Source of the DNA: Apostichopus japonicus
Taxonomy: Eukaryota; Echinodermata; Holothuroidea; Aspidochirotida; Stichopodidae
Length of the DNA: 64,000 bases
Reading direction: 5' to 3'
Assembly: GCF_037975245.1 (NCBI RefSeq)
Contig: NC_092567.1
Span: forward strand, 14,710,876 to 14,774,875
Part shown: one piece after another, positions 37,788-50,981 of the stretch
How positions within the stretch are numbered: position 1 is the first letter of the stretch
Layout of the letters: each line of letters starts with the position of its first letter
Translations under genes and position numbers: made by a program
The notes under the pieces: generated by a model
Seen by the model: only the letters and a program-made list of their open reading frames with translations
What the model was told of the DNA's origin: nothing
Database searches by the model: none

Positions 37788-38206
37788 TGATGGGTTCCAA
37801 AAAGTTTAAGCCATTACTGCTATGAAGAGATAGCTATGGGAAGAGAGAAGTAAGCACAGAAAAAAATCATAAAATACCCAGTCCAGGATAGCTAGCAAGT
37901 AATTGTACTTTAAACACCAGGTAGTTTACTAAATGTCTTAGAACTACCTGCACAATAAGAAAGAAAAAAGATAATTGGTTGTTATTGTTATTGACACAGT
38001 TTAGAGTGGAATTTTCACGGAAGAATAGTTTCACTATTTTGTGTCTAGAATTGAGACAGATTGGCTTGCTAAGACAATCACAATGGGTCATTATGGTATA
38101 AGATACGACGAAAGAAGTCTAAGCATTGAAGTTCGTTTTTGAAAACATATCTCTACGCATAAACAAATCTAAAAGGAAAAAAATTCCACTCGAAACAAAA
38201 GTGTGC

Positions 38207-38364
38207 AGGCACTTTGAATGGTAGAACGAGAAGGAAGGGCAATGACCGGAGGGGCCGGTCGCTGAGGGTGCACAGTGTTAAAAGATTACCAGGGCATACT
38301 AGACATGGTAGAATGAGGTGCTAAGGTTGTGAGGAGACAGGTAAGCGAGGAGCGTAGTAAATTA
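38207..38364 (+). repeat. Dispersed repeat B, full copy
   Basis: ~158 bp. It begins AGGCACTTTGAATGGTAGAA, has a central perfect hairpin GACCGG-AGGGG-CCGGTC, then CACAGTGTTAAAAGATTACC, ATGGTAGAATGAGGTGCTAA and the right end GGAGACAGGTAAGCGAGGAG. Left and right parts share a GGTAGAAYGAG motif, suggesting a dimeric origin. There is no poly-A tail and no clear terminal inverted repeat, so the class is uncertain. CAG|GTAAGC matches a vertebrate-type 5' splice site. Confidence 0.85.
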
Positions 38365-39824
38365 GTTATCAATCACACCCCTCAACAGACTGTATGCATC
38401 CCATCTGCAGTCGCAGGTAGCAAGCAACTAAGTCTAATGATATCATCGCTAAGGTCCAGTAGAAGACAGGATTCAAGTCTCCTCCCACCAATGGACAATG
38501 TCTGGTTGCAGTTGTCGCTGGATACCGTAGCTGAAAGTTATAATCCGATGGTGCGCAGATGCTGAATAATAAGCCTATAGCTGTCTATAGAGAAGGCAGA
38601 TATGTGAATGCAACAGATATATACTCATCAAATAATGGCAAAGCACTTACTCAAAATGCACTGGTTCATGCTAGGTGAGGGTGAAGGGTGGAGGTAGGGT
38701 GGACTAGTTTCTGCCATAGATACTCAATAATGGAGATCACAAATGATATCGAGATTGGTTGAGAAAGGAATAGGAGACACTGGACAAGGGACACGGGACA
38801 AGGGTTTGGAAAGAGGTACTTCACCTATCAATTTATATTCCCCCTCCCTCCCCGCCCCGCCTCCACGATTTAATGATGTCATCTTTAGAGTTCAAATTAC
38901 AAAGAACAGTGTCTAGACGAGGTAGAATCTTACCGTATCTGAAATAAGACGAGAGAGTGTTAGCCTGTGACCTATTTCATCTCCAACTATTCTGGATCTA
39001 TTTCTCCTTGAAAAGGGAATTCTACCACAGATGTTGAGCCTCCCAAATGGTTTCCAAACTTAATGGAATGGACTTTTATGACTTTCACCCTCCCTCTGAG
39101 TAATATTCTCGCAACACAACAAAACAAAAACCGTGAGCAAAGGAAACCGAAACCTACAGAAACCCAACAGGTTTTTATGACCTATATGTTTCGTGGACCC
39201 ATTCTACCGGGAATTCAAACCCATCAGTTTGGTGGCCTGTCACCTGTTAGCTGAGGGATGCAGAGGGGGGGGGCTATGACGCTAGGATTCCAATCCCCGT
39301 AAAAAAATTGTACGATTCGATGGAATCGTGTTTGTGGTATCTCTCGCTCCTCTTCGATCAAAAAATCAACAAATCAGTCAAAAGAATCAGACCTTTTTAT
39401 CTTGGTAGAGCTTTTTGAGGAAGAAAGAGGGTGGATGGGAGAGGGGTAGCAGGGGTGTGCAGATGACCTGGATTTAGTAGGTTGCAGGAAAGAGTGCTTA
39501 AATTTTACTTCTGTTGGGTTGAATAGATTTTGGAAAATGCTCAAATTTCAAGTAGAAACAAAATAAGACAGGGAGTGAATTATTATTAAATTTGTGAATC
39601 TGGATTTGACTTTGGAACAGGAATTTCTGCATTATAAAGCAATCTATACATATTCTCTAGAGGGATGATTATATTATTACCATTATATGTCTGAAGATAT
39701 GTCAGAATCATCAGTGGTGGTGGTTGCGGGTTCCAGTCCTAACTGGTATAAATAGTCCCTCTTTTCATCCAGGAGCAAAGTTCATGGGTATAGGAAATAC
39801 CAAATGGTCTTCCAGTTGCCTAAC
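38365..39824. other. Non-coding, nothing recognised
   Basis: Unique sequence. Frames of up to 78 codons are unrecognised. Confidence 0.55.
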
Positions 39825-40075
39825 TATGTATGTATGTATGTATTTTAGATCCTCCTGCAAGCAGGAACTCGCGAAGAAGCGATCATCGGCTTATCAAATC
39901 CGCAAGCTGACCGAAGTCAGTCTCTTAGATTCATATTTAACCTCCATGATTATGAATTGTTAATTGTCAACAACTCTGTAACTGGACGACATACTGTACA
40001 TTAATCTTGGAGTGACTCGGAACTCAGGACCTTATGATTGGAAGCACCGGCATTAACCACTCAGCTAACACTCCA
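39825..40075 (-). mobile_element. tRNA-derived SINE, copy 2
   Basis: Reverse complement of the element at 15094-15347. The (TGTA)n tail lies at 39825-39842 and the tRNA-like head ends at 40075 (AGCTAACACTCCA on the plus strand). The UUCG hairpin and the CCTGC/GCAGG hairpin are intact. The middle hairpin has one mismatched pair (GGATT/AAGCC). The inverted orientation means read-through transcripts could pair with copy 1. Confidence 0.85.
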
Positions 40076-40639
40076 CTAAGTCCAACTAAGTACAATACCT
40101 GCTACAAATCTTACAAAAGCCAACTGACGTACTTGCTATCCTAACATGCGTTACTCTGAGGGACAGACTTCGAAGAGTGGTGAAACATGGATTATCTGTA
40201 ACATCGGAAATGTTGGTACCTAATTTCGAGAACTGAACTGACAGGGGAAAACCATGTGCGATGATAAATAATATCCACTTGTATAAGCAGAGAAATGATT
40301 GTATTTTTCATCAGGATAATATCATCCAAGAAGAGAGCTGGGAACCTTTTTATTCAGCTACTTCTTTTGTTGGTACAAATCAGTGGCTAAAACATGACCA
40401 AACTGATAATATCTGCTGCACTTCATAACAGTTTTGAAGAACCTGTTCCTACCTGCATCATATTCAATTCAGTCTCTGTACTTTTCTTCTTTCGCAATGA
40501 AATATAATTAACGCCGAGAAAACAACTTTCATCTGCACTGTTTCATTCTAATTAGTCACTTGGCCCAGAGCTATTAAAATTGTATGATTTATTAATTACC
40601 TCGGCATCCCACACTGGACACAACCTACATTAAGATTCA

Positions 40640-40790
40640 TAACGTGGCGAGAGAAACGTGAGAGGAGAGAAAGACGCCAGGACAGAGATCAACGACGCAA
40701 CCTCAGCTACGATGCCCGATGGCCATCGATGGTCAAAATATTACGCATCAGGAACGTCCCCTCCGGCCACAGAATCAGGAGTCTCCCCCC
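40640..40790. promoter_or_regulatory. CpG-enriched pocket
   Basis: About 13 CpG in 150 bp (for example ACGTGGCGAG, GACGCCAGG, CGACGCAACC) in a CpG-poor setting. Unassigned. Confidence 0.2.
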
Positions 40791-43600
40791 CCCCCGGTTA
40801 CAAGTTAGGTAACTCTGTAACTTCTTGACGTGTTTTGCTTGATCAGTAAGATGGAAAGATGCAGCTGTACATATAAATTAGCATGAATAAATATAGGAAT
40901 GACTAATAAATGCATTTGTATACAGAAACACAGGGCAGCCTCCTTGCGGTTTGTTGATGATTCTGGGGATGTAAATTAACTGTCAAGCGACCGCACATTG
41001 TCCAAAGCCCAACACCACCCGACTCAACCTGACAGACGTAACATAGATAGAATCGTGGATGATCGAGAAGCGGACACTAGTTTGAAGTCACGTTTAGCAT
41101 TATTGGTCAGGCCGACACAAGAACGTTGCATATTCCAGGCTGGTATATATATGTCATTGCTGATTGTGCAGTGTGCAGTCTAGTTCATCACTTCAGCTGC
41201 CCATTCCTAAGAGGACTATGAATTGCCAGAAACATCTGGCACCCTTTTCCAGCTAACGGTACGTAAAATAGGTCACACAGGTCTTTAGTTTGTCCCCGTT
41301 ACCGATATCTGCCGTATATAATAAAGCACGGTTCTGCATACATGTGGCACAACATGTTATTTCTGAATGAGAACTAAATACCTGGGTTACTCACAAGTAC
41401 TTCAAGGGTTGGGAGAGGGGGGTTGGCAGAGGGGGTTGGGGAGGTGGTTGTGGCAGGGAAGGGTTTGTTTATAATCATTCAACATGTTATATCATGTTTT
41501 CGTACATGTAGTCCAACCTATCATCCCCAAACTGTTGTCTTGTTATGGATCATTATTTCACAATGGACTTAGCTTATATATTTTGCATGAGACCTTTGAC
41601 CTATTATCTCTGGATATTTGCACCAACTTGTACTAATGTAAATGTATATTTATTCTAATTACCAGAGCATTCTATAGGTAACACATGGCTTTAGTAGGCC
41701 ACCGATGTCAAATCGTAAAATACATTTGTAAGTTGTGCATACTATTACTGACACGTTGTCAAGTATTGAATACCAGATAAATCATCATTTAAACTTCATG
41801 ACCAATGGGACATGCTAAACAAAGGACGACTCTTTACACTTCCCAAATGATGTCCTTACGGTTCGGTCTGTTCTTCCACAATAACGATCACAAAGAATGC
41901 TCTGTCTTTCTCTTCACATCTCCAGATCTCTCGCAGCAGCTCGTTGCCAAACACTACAGAGTTGCTCGATACCTTAACTAGCTGCAAGTCATCCTTTCCC
42001 CGCAATGCACAGCTCTACCTAACTAAAGGTCTTTGGAGTTTATTATATGCTGTGTCCTAAAATTGAAAATCAAATTTTCTGGTCAGCTGCCACTAACCCC
42101 CAAGAGGATTGGCCTGGCCAAACTGGTTTAACTACAGGTCATAAGTCTCAAGCATTTCACAGGATATAAGCTTATGTCCTGACACAACTCAACACATCGC
42201 CGGCTCACATACAAATCGTCAGTGCCGTTCTCAATACTTTTGTAAAGTTATTTTCTGCATCAGCTGAACAATGAAATGATGGGAACACAAGACCGATGAA
42301 AAAACCTTTCCAAAATCTAGACCGATGAAATTCATGGTAATTAACATTTCATTTTTGGAAAACAAACTGAATCTTCCATTTGTAGTTGGTGCCATTTTTT
42401 CTTTCTTTTCAGGGAGGGGGGGGGGGGAGGATCATTTTTTTTACACACCATTATAGATTTACATTTCAGTACTTTTTTCAGGTTTAGGAATGTTAGGGAA
42501 CCATATTTAATTTTTATTGATGGTGATCTTTGTGTGTATGAAAAGATTATTATATGGGATAGATTTATGGTCCTAATAAGAGATAATAGTTGTATTTATT
42601 TATTAAATCTGTGTGGACAGTGGAGGGTTCCCACTCAATTTTCTACAAATGAAAATGAAACATTTCAATCATGAAGGGCACACTCATTACTTATGAGGAC
42701 TCTCGACACGGGATACTTGAGCCCCAAATAAAGCTACGACTCTAACAAAGTTACCGGAAGGCTGAAGACCAGGTAAAGCAAAAGTTCAGTAGGTGTGCAG
42801 AGACAGGTGAGGAACTTTTCAAAACCTTTCCCTGGATATGGGGTGCATTTGGTCCTCACCAAAACTCTGACCTCCATTAAAGATCTCTCCCTATATCATA
42901 TATTTTTAGCTATATCCCTATACTACAACTCATACCATCAGTAGTTTAATACTCTTTCGGAGAATTCATACGTTTCAATCCAACTCTTCCGGTATTCGTT
43001 TCTTTCCCAGAACTTTCCAAAGTTCTCATTTCCTGCCTTCCTTAACTTATGATTGCTGTTTAGAAGATAAATATGTGTTTATCGTACAACATTAAGCAAC
43101 ATATGACCTATCTTTTTCATCATTCATTAATATTCATTGCTAGTTTTACATTACATATTCATGAATTCCTCTTGATTAAATGTTCACTGCTCATAAATTC
43201 TTCATAATACAATGATAGTATAGTAAGCTATGATTTTTCTGGCATTATTTTGTGCAGATTATTTTGTCATGCATTCAGTTCTCATGCTACACTAATTACA
43301 GTCGAATCTTGGCTTCCCCCATTTGCAATGTCTCTGAGCAAATATACTCCCAACTTTTGGTCAGTTGACTTTCATTATCAGAACAGCAGTGTTCATGTAA
43401 GGTATATTTAGATATAATCCTCACAATTAATGTACATTAATGCACACCTACAACATTGGAAGCCTCGGGCTGGTAGGAGGGCAACAAACTTGAAGTTTGA
43501 GGTCAAGGGGATGGTGGTGCGAGGGGGGGGCAGTGCAAAAATGTTTACCGATTGACAGAAACTAGGTAAAAAGGAGTGCATACATACAGGAGACAGACAA
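40791..43600. other. Non-coding, nothing recognised
   Basis: AT-rich with a G11 run near 42417. A degenerate family B right end (GCAGAGACAGGTGAGGAAC) lies at about 42796-42814. No gene. Confidence 0.55.
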
Positions 43601-44140
43601 GAAAGTATTTTCCTTGGCCTTCATTCCAACCCCCTCTAATTTCTTCCGATCCCCTGCCATCCCCTGCCATCCCCTCCCTTTCTTCCCACCCTCCCACTCC
43701 TCCCTTAATGTTAGGTATATTTAGAAAGTATTTTCCTTGGCCTTCATTCCAACCCCCTCTAATTTCTTCCGATCCCCTGCCATCCCCTCCCATCCCCTCC
43801 CTTTCTTCCCACCCTCCCACTCCTCCCTTAATGTTAGGTATATTTAGAAAGTATTTTCCTTGGCCTTCATTCCAACCCCCTCTAATTTCTTCCGATCCCC
43901 TGCCATCCCCTCCCATCCCCTCCCTTTCTTCCCACCCTCCCACTCCTCCCTTAATGTTAGGTATATTTAGAAAGTATTTTCCTTGGCCTTCATTCCAACC
44001 CCCTCTAATTTCTTCCGATCCCCTGCCATCCCCTCCCATCCCCTCCCTTTCTTCCCACCCTCCCACTCCTCCCTTAATGTTAGGTATATTTAGAAAGTAT
44101 TTTCCTCGGCCTTCATGCCAATCCCCTCTCCTTGCCCTTC
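43601..44140. repeat. 123-bp tandem array, 4 full units plus a partial fifth
   Basis: Units start GAAAGTATTTTCCTTGGCCT at 43601, 43724, 43847, 43970 and 44093. Units 1-4 are nearly identical. The middle is built of CCCCTCCCAT-type short repeats. As 123 = 3 x 41, both strands carry long open frames (225 and 173 codons) that are not evidence of coding. Confidence 0.97.
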
Positions 44141-45042
44141 CTTTTCAAGTTGATTTGACCTTCACACTTTTCAAAGGATACTGCTTATCATTCCTAATGT
44201 CCTCAGCCATACTTCAATTTTTGGACATCACTCTTTTTAACCAAGCTTTTTAACTAAACCCTTGCACACTATACTGGCCAGTATATATATCCAATGTCTG
44301 TTGGAGATTAAACTGTTCCTGTGACATGATGGGTCTCATATCCCAAGCCAATTCTTTCCTGTCCAGCAGCGAGTCACGTTGAACTCCGGCTGCCCTTGTC
44401 GTGGTCACGTTAGTGGGACAAGGTTACCGTAAACTAAGATTTCACGAATCAAAACAGTACTCATCTTCACCTACTTTCACATTTCCAGGCATTTACCCGC
44501 CCCCCTCAACCGCCCCCCACCCTCAACCCTCAACCCCCCACCCAAACCTCCTCTCACTCCCTGTTTAATCTCTCTATCTCTCACTCCTACCACCACTTGA
44601 AACAAACAGTTTTAATTCAAACTACGTATGCATTTACGAAACCTTTTTATTATATGTTTCTAGTTATATATAACATCCAAATGCCAGGTTTTTAGGTTGT
44701 TACAATATTTTCTGTTCAAAGCGGCCCCTGCATGGAAATGTTGCAATACATGTTTTGATGATTTGAGGAAAACCAAATTCCAGAAGAGTGAAATACAATT
44801 GTAAACGTTTCCTGTATGAACTTAATTTGAAGGGCATTTTACCAAGGGTTTGCTCTCTGTGACGGAGAGAGATATCCAGTCATGTTCATGTGTAATGTGA
44901 AAGAGAAGAGCATTTTAAGCTATAATAGAACTTGTGAATGATCAGTTGACCCAGCAACACTATTTTCTTACTTCTATTGCCCTAAAGTTGCTAGAATTTA
45001 AGACGCTAGAAAGAGGAGAAGTGTCAGCCATGTATTTCAAAC
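44141..45042. other. Non-coding, nothing recognised
   Basis: C-rich tract at 44497-44545, otherwise plain AT-rich sequence. Confidence 0.6.
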
Positions 45043-45046
45043 TTAA

Positions 45047-45428
45047 AGGGTGTGAAGACTCGTGCACAAAGAAACGTCTCATGCTGGTAATCTGACCTAG
45101 TTTCAAATGAGGTGTATAAACAGAAGTGTTAGACACCACCATCGATCCCAGAAAATACACACACAGCTTGCTACCGTCTGTAATTCGACACAAGTGTACA
45201 GTCAATACATACAGCTACGGTCAATACCCACAGCACAGTGGACACAGCAGTGATGGACATCTCAGGTCTAGATAAAAGATAACTCAGGTCTAGATAAAAG
45301 ATAACAAGGCATCACGTTTCATTACTGCCTGCATATTGTAGCAACAATCAGAAAACTTCACTTGCAAGCAACAGAAAGTTAACTTTTTCAGAGTGCGGCA
45401 CACGGTTTGGGGCGAGTCTTCGATGCCT
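45047..45428 (+). mobile_element. Family A MITE-like element, copy 2
   Basis: ~382 bp, flanked by TTAA on both sides (45043-45046, 45429-45432). The same terminal inverted repeats as copy 1. Contains a private ~22-bp internal duplication of CTCAGGTCTAGATAAAAGAT near 45261-45302. Confidence 0.88.
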
Positions 45429-46290
45429 TTAAACAGCTCTTCTACTGAAAAATTAACCACAATGCACCTTCCTCAGGGACCCCTTAAACAATAATATTTG
45501 ACCCTCCAAAATGACCGTCCACAATTTTGAGGATTATAACCTTTAACATTGCCAGCAATGCGGGTTCAATATTCGCAGTACTTGTGCAACATATTATAAT
45601 AAGAGATGACATTTCAATGGTCTTATATGTATACAGAGGTTACCAAGGAATAGTGTAATATATATTTAATTATGTATCATTAATTGTACAACTGCAAATT
45701 ATACAACTATTTTCACTTTTAGGAAGTGGATATTACCAGGTGACTTTTGACCAGTTTGCTCTGCTCATACCTGCGGTAATTACACCCCTGGCTGATGGCT
45801 ACCACATATGACTAAATCAATACACTACGTGCTACTGTGTCACTTTTAACATATGGAACAGCTATTACACTTGTAACTTGACCTTGTCCTGCTCGAATGA
45901 CCATCAACTCACAGCTTTTAAAATCTTTGTACTATTTCTGAACTTATCTACAATCGGAGTGGAGCATGTACTACTCAATCCATCTATACCATGACGGGGG
46001 TGCATCAATTGAAAAGATCTATCTGAAACTCGAATCCAAATCACTTTAGACCATCTCGATGATTTCAACTTTTGATAAGGTCTAATGGATATTTCCAGAC
46101 GAGATCAAAACTTTCATGATTAATGATGTATTAACGAGGCTATGGCATTCATTTAGTATGTTTTGAGATGGATATTTATCTGGTATCTGTTCAGTACATT
46201 CGCTATGAAGCCAGGACAAGACTGGACAGAGAGCTACAGATTCCTTACGTTCAGATAAATAAACAAAACTCTGAATGAAAAGAAACTTCT
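45429..46290. other. Non-coding, nothing recognised
   Basis: AT-rich, no supported features. Confidence 0.6.
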
Positions 46291-46447
46291 CAGGCACCCT
46301 CAGTTATAGAATGAGGAGGGTCACTGACCGGTAGAGACCGGTCACTGAGTTTGTACAGTGTTCAAAAGGTGACCGGTTCACTCTAGGACGTATAAGAGCA
46401 AGAGTGCTGAAGTCGTGAGAAAACAGGTAAGCTAGGAAGCAAAGTAC
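46291..46447 (+). repeat. Dispersed repeat B, diverged full copy
   Basis: Starts AGGCACCCTCAGTTATAGAA. The hairpin is TGACCGGT-AGAG-ACCGGTCA, an 8-bp perfect stem longer than in other copies. It continues TACAGTGTTCAAAAGGTGAC and ends AAAACAGGTAAGCTAGGAAG. Confidence 0.8.
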
Positions 46448-48074
46448 AGTGTGTCTACATATCAAAATTGAACCATTTTGTAACAATAGCCATTTCCTGG
46501 CAGTGGGGGGGGGTGGAAGGGGCGTAGGGAAGACAGAGAGGGAGGGGAGCATTTTCTTTGGCCTTACCACAGGATAAAAAGCAGGGCATTCTATGTGTTA
46601 TCAATTTCAAACTTTCTTGTTTTTAGTTTTGAATACCTATGTTTACACATGTCGATAAATAATTTAGTTTTCATAAACAACTAATTAATTTAAGTAGGGG
46701 TTTAGTAATTACTACTTGCGATCATGCCTAATTCCTAGATATTTTGGGTACTATTCATCTAAAATGCTGGATCAATTAGAATACAATTTTTCATTATCCC
46801 ATAAACAATCTCTATCTACAGTAAGGCTCTCTAAAAGCCTAACTATTACTTTTGACAACAGAAATGGTAACAGGCATGATTTTCGTTAAGTAGGACGCAG
46901 ACATTTTCCCGATGAATTCATTAACTAGGCTCTGATTGGGAGTTTTGGGATGGGTGTTTATCTCTAGATCTTCTTTGCTCTGTTAGATCTAAGAGAATAG
47001 CCGAACAAGCCTGCATATCATACAGCTTGCTCGATGCAAAATGGAAAGGAAAAAAACGTAAACCTGTGACCTTTTTCAAACTTCTTGACCTATTGCACAA
47101 GAGATCAGTTGACCTATGCAAGTATCGAACGAAAACAAAAAACTCAACAGCTACTTCGATGGGTAAATTGGCTGTCTAAACCCAACTGACCACAGGTGGA
47201 GAATGACTCTATATATCGACGACAAGCACTGAACTTCAAGCATTTCGCTCAGGAGGCCGGCCAGTAATTGGAACTTCTCATGCATAACATATGTGTAAGT
47301 TGAGCAAAAGTACAGAGGGAATACCGGAAGCTTATCAAACCAGCTAATCGTGACCCAGACATCAACCAGAATGGGAAGCCAACAAAACCTATCATAAAAC
47401 AGTTTGATATTAAAAGTACAGGTAAATCAATTTTGTTTATATTGACAACTTGGTCGAGTAGGTACTTATACAATCTACCTTCTAGAAATGACCGAATTTA
47501 GACAGATCTCTGAAGTTTAATATTTATTTGCTTCTCTGGCGAATTAATTGAATATCGCTGTGGACTTAAAAAGTTGGCAGGTTTACTGTGTGTTATATAT
47601 GTCTAGAGTCATTTCATTGCTTGGGTGGCTATTTTTAGGCGGCCCTATGGGCTAGATATACAGTGTAGATATTAATGGTAATCTCAACTGTGATTATCAA
47701 GCAATGTGTGGTAAGTTACTAAGCAGTGTTTGCTGACCTAACCGATGAGAGAAGACTTAAAGGTATGCTGTATTGGCCCCAAATATGCTAGATATTAAAA
47801 TATGGTCACTTTTGGTCAAAATTCTTAAACTGTTTTAATTACAACCTTGCAGGAAACTTTCCTCACTGGGACATTCAGTCATCTTGTGTGTTCCTTAAAA
47901 AGGTCTGAGAAAAATTTCTAGAGTAAAGACCTCCAGGAAAGTACTTTTTGAAAACTTCTAGCAATTATAGCATGCTATAATTTGGGGCCGATACTGACTA
48001 CCTTTAAACATCAATCCATTTATTGGGGGAATTGGTCAAAACTACTGAGATTCATGTTGTGGGAAAATAAATCA
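46448..48074. other. Non-coding, nothing recognised
   Basis: G-run near 46505, otherwise unique AT-rich sequence without a supported gene. Confidence 0.55.
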
Positions 48075-48130
48075 GAGGGAGGGGAGGGAGGGGGATTGGG
48101 GGAGGGGAGGGAGAGGGGGAGGAGGATAGG
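48075..48130 (+). repeat. G-rich tract, potential G-quadruplex
   Basis: GGGAGGGG-type runs over ~55 bp on the plus strand. Confidence 0.75.
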
Positions 48131-48417
48131 AGTGGCTGGTAAATTTGCCCTTTTTTTACATAGTAAACAAAACCTGTTTCATACATTAGCAAGTAAGTGG
48201 AGAACAATACTGCACAGTACAGTACCAGCAACTCATGTTGCATAAGGTGCCAGAAGGCCTACCAAATATGGAGTTTGAAAAATTTGTATGCCCATTCATT
48301 GATCAGGAAACATGATGCAAACCGATCCATGTATCTTAAGCGAAAAAAATCAACTTTGGGGAGACAATTTTGGTATCTGAATGTGTGCCAAGAAGCATAT
48401 GGATGTTATGCTCAGTT

Positions 48418-48494
48418 GAGGAGGGGAGAGGGGAGGGGGAGGGGGAGAGGGGAGGGAGGGGAGGGGAGGGGGAGGGGCAGGGGCAGGGGAGGAA
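48418..48494 (+). repeat. G-rich tract, potential G-quadruplex
   Basis: About twelve G runs of three to five in 77 bp, separated by single A or C. Gly/Arg-rich frames here are artefacts. Confidence 0.8.
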
Positions 48495-49754
48495 GAATTA
48501 TTTCATAAAGGAGGTGATGTGGCCCTAGGGTCATTGCAGGCCAATCCATGTCTGGGATCGTGAAAGCATCATCCCCAGCTTACAATGCAAAGGTTGTATC
48601 CTAACTAACTATACTTCTGCATTTGTGTGAGGTTAAAAACAGCAATGGTTTAAATCCAATAAATCCTTCCCCCCCCCCCTCCTTTTCTCCCCGGATATGT
48701 GCCTAATTACTCTAATCAATTTAAACAAAACTGATTCCTTTCATTAAAGCCATGAACATGAAACTTCTACTGAAGCAACATTCATGTATATAAATCAGCC
48801 AAATTCCAGTTTATGCTACTGGCAAATGTTTTAGTACGTACGTAGACATAACTTTATAACTTCTTCTCCGACAACTGGTGTTGTCCGACGAAAAACAACT
48901 GTTAAAAGTTGGTCTCTGTGCTCTTTTCCGTTGTCGAAAGAAAAATTCCCAGTCAGTTTTCTGTTGTTCACTCAATTAAATATATACATACCAAAAAGCC
49001 AAACGTCTTGTGAAATCCCTTCCCTGCCACTGTTACATACGTGCATTCTTATCATCGGGACAGTCAGACCTAATTGAAGTGGGTTAATGCACGATATATA
49101 AACCAACATCCAGCATTTAAACGTCAATGACCAGCATCAATGTACTACTCAACATACGGAACGACGCAGCTTTATAATACCATAAGTGATCAGTTTTATT
49201 TCCTTGAACCCTATCATGGCAATTAATGTTTACAAACAATGCAAGCGGGTAAATTTGTACAGATGGCATTTTTTCTCGAGTTTGAACAGGTAGGTATTCT
49301 TACATCCTTGTTCCATTCTTTACAACATTTTGTTACTATAAGAAAAATGTTTGTTTTCATATTTACAGACACAAAGGAGCCTTGCCCCGAGCCTTTATGG
49401 TCAACTCGATAGATTTGGCAACCCCGATAGAGTACATACATCTGCTCAAGTCTCATGCAAAACAACAACTTCCAAATAAATATCTTGAAATATCGTCAAA
49501 CAAAACTTGGCAACTACTGTACTATCGTATACAGCATCTATTTCATTTTTTTTGGGGGGGGGTGGATTTTTTTCTTCATGTACACATTGGTGTTGGTCGT
49601 CCGTCCATGATGGCCACCCATAGAATGACCCAGATTTAAAACCCACCATAAACTACACTGTGCAGCTTTAACCACAGATAAAGGTCCCACTCTTCAAGAT
49701 CTCCTCGTGGAGTCGCAGATCATCGAAGGTACAGGACATCCTCCCATCTGAAGC
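48495..49754. other. Non-coding, nothing recognised
   Basis: AT-rich with a C-run at 48670 and a G-run at 49552. An 85-codon frame at 49382-49639 is not recognised. Confidence 0.55.
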
Positions 49755-49758
49755 TTAA

Positions 49759-50116
49759 AGGGTGTGAAGACTCATGCACAAAGAAATGTCTCATGCCGGT
49801 AATCTGACCTAGTTTCGAATGAGGTGCAACAGAAGTGCTAGACACCACTATCGATCCCAGAAAATACACACACAGCTTGCTACCGTCGGTAATTAGACAC
49901 TAGTGTACAGTCAATACATACAGCTACGGTCAATACACACAACACAGTATACATAGCAGCGAGGACATGTCAGGTCTAGATAAAAAGATAACAAGGTATC
50001 ACGTTTCATTACTGTATGCATTTTGTTGCGACAAGAAGATAACGTCATTTGCTAGCAACGGAAAGTTAACTTTTTTCAGAGCGCGGCACACGGTTTGGGG
50101 CGAGTCTTCAATGCCT
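49759..50116 (+). mobile_element. Family A MITE-like element, copy 3
   Basis: ~358 bp with TTAA at 49755-49758 and 50117-50120. Same orientation and termini as the other three copies. Small internal deletions relative to copy 1. Confidence 0.88.
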
Positions 50117-50297
50117 TTAAAGGAAGACTGCTAGTAGGACCTAACAATTCCAATACAGCTGTGCAAGAACACATACTTGATATCCTTTAACTATATACTA
50201 ACTTCCACTGAGAGAAGACTGTAGCACTATACATACAAAGAGGACTGGCGACCCCTGCTTGCACTTCTTTAATTAATCTTGAAAACACTTCCTTCTC

Positions 50298-50522
50298 ATG
50301 GATCCCAATGTATTTTATCCAAACACAGACAGAGAATCAATCCGGGTCTCGAAGAAAGCAGCTGCTAGAGTATCGATGTACGCTGACCGAAACATCGGAC
50401 AAGTTTTGGATTCATTGACGGTGACAGCGAGGGGTGTCACCGGGGGGGCCACAGAGCCGAGAGTGTTATTTACGGTTTGTTATGGGTCGGGTACATCAAA
50501 GTGCTTATTTATAGAAGACAGG
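50298..50522 (+). CDS. Candidate coding exon ending at a splice donor, unknown protein
   Basis: A true ATG (CTCATGGATCCC) opens a 75-codon frame starting MDPNVFYPNTDRESIRVSKK. The middle is VTARGVTGGATEP and the frame remains open to GAAGACAG|GTAAGAG, a consensus 5' splice site, with a stop two bases into the intron reading. About ten CpG and balanced codon use set it apart from its AT-rich neighbours. No domain, signal peptide or membrane segment is recognised. The donor context (AGACAGGTAAGAGAGGG and following GAAGTAGA) resembles the right end of dispersed repeat B, so the 3' part of the exon may be repeat-derived. Element A copy 3 lies ~180 bp upstream and two repeat B copies lie downstream. 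Alternative: a chance ORF in a CpG-rich patch. Confidence 0.25.
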
Positions 50523-50794
50523 TAAGAGAGGGAATGAAGTAGAAGGATATATATCGTTCTGAGCATCACTTTACTCAAAGCCGCAAAGATCTCCGTGGAT
50601 TAAACATCCTTGTAGATATTTCATTTTCACTATCTTTCAGGTCTTAGCGAATGAATTACTCGATGTTTCCTGCGATTAGTCTTTATTTTTAGGAAGTTCA
50701 AGTTCTCCATATTTCATATCATATACACTTAAATTTATGACTACTATCAGAGGTGAGAAACGTCAAAAACTCACTAGTTTGGATATTTACAAAG

Positions 50795-50945
50795 TGACAA
50801 GCTTACCTGTCTCTCCCCACAACCTTAGCACTCTCGTTCTACCGTGCGTAGAACTGGTAATTACCTTTCAACACTGTGCGCCTATCTATGCCCGGACCTC
50901 TCCGGTCAATGCCCTGCCTACTCATTCTACCATCTAAAGTGCCTA
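50795..50945 (-). repeat. Dispersed repeat B, inverted full copy
   Basis: Reverse complement of the 38207 copy: CTTACCTGTCTCTCCCCAC at the left, CATTCTACCATCTAAAGTGC at the right. Its hairpin core reads CCGGA-GAGG-TCCGG on the minus strand. Confidence 0.82.
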
Positions 50946-50981
50946 AACGTACGCACAATTTTATCAAAGGTTACCTATTTT

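Noticed and set aside
43576-44253. 225-codon plus-strand ORF rich in Pro and Ser, and a 173-codon minus-strand ORF
   Set aside because: Both are read through the 123-bp tandem array; period divisible by three keeps frames open.
37702-48494. Telomere-like or switch-like G-rich repeats
   Set aside because: No TTAGGG periodicity; they are irregular purine tracts with G-quadruplex potential only.
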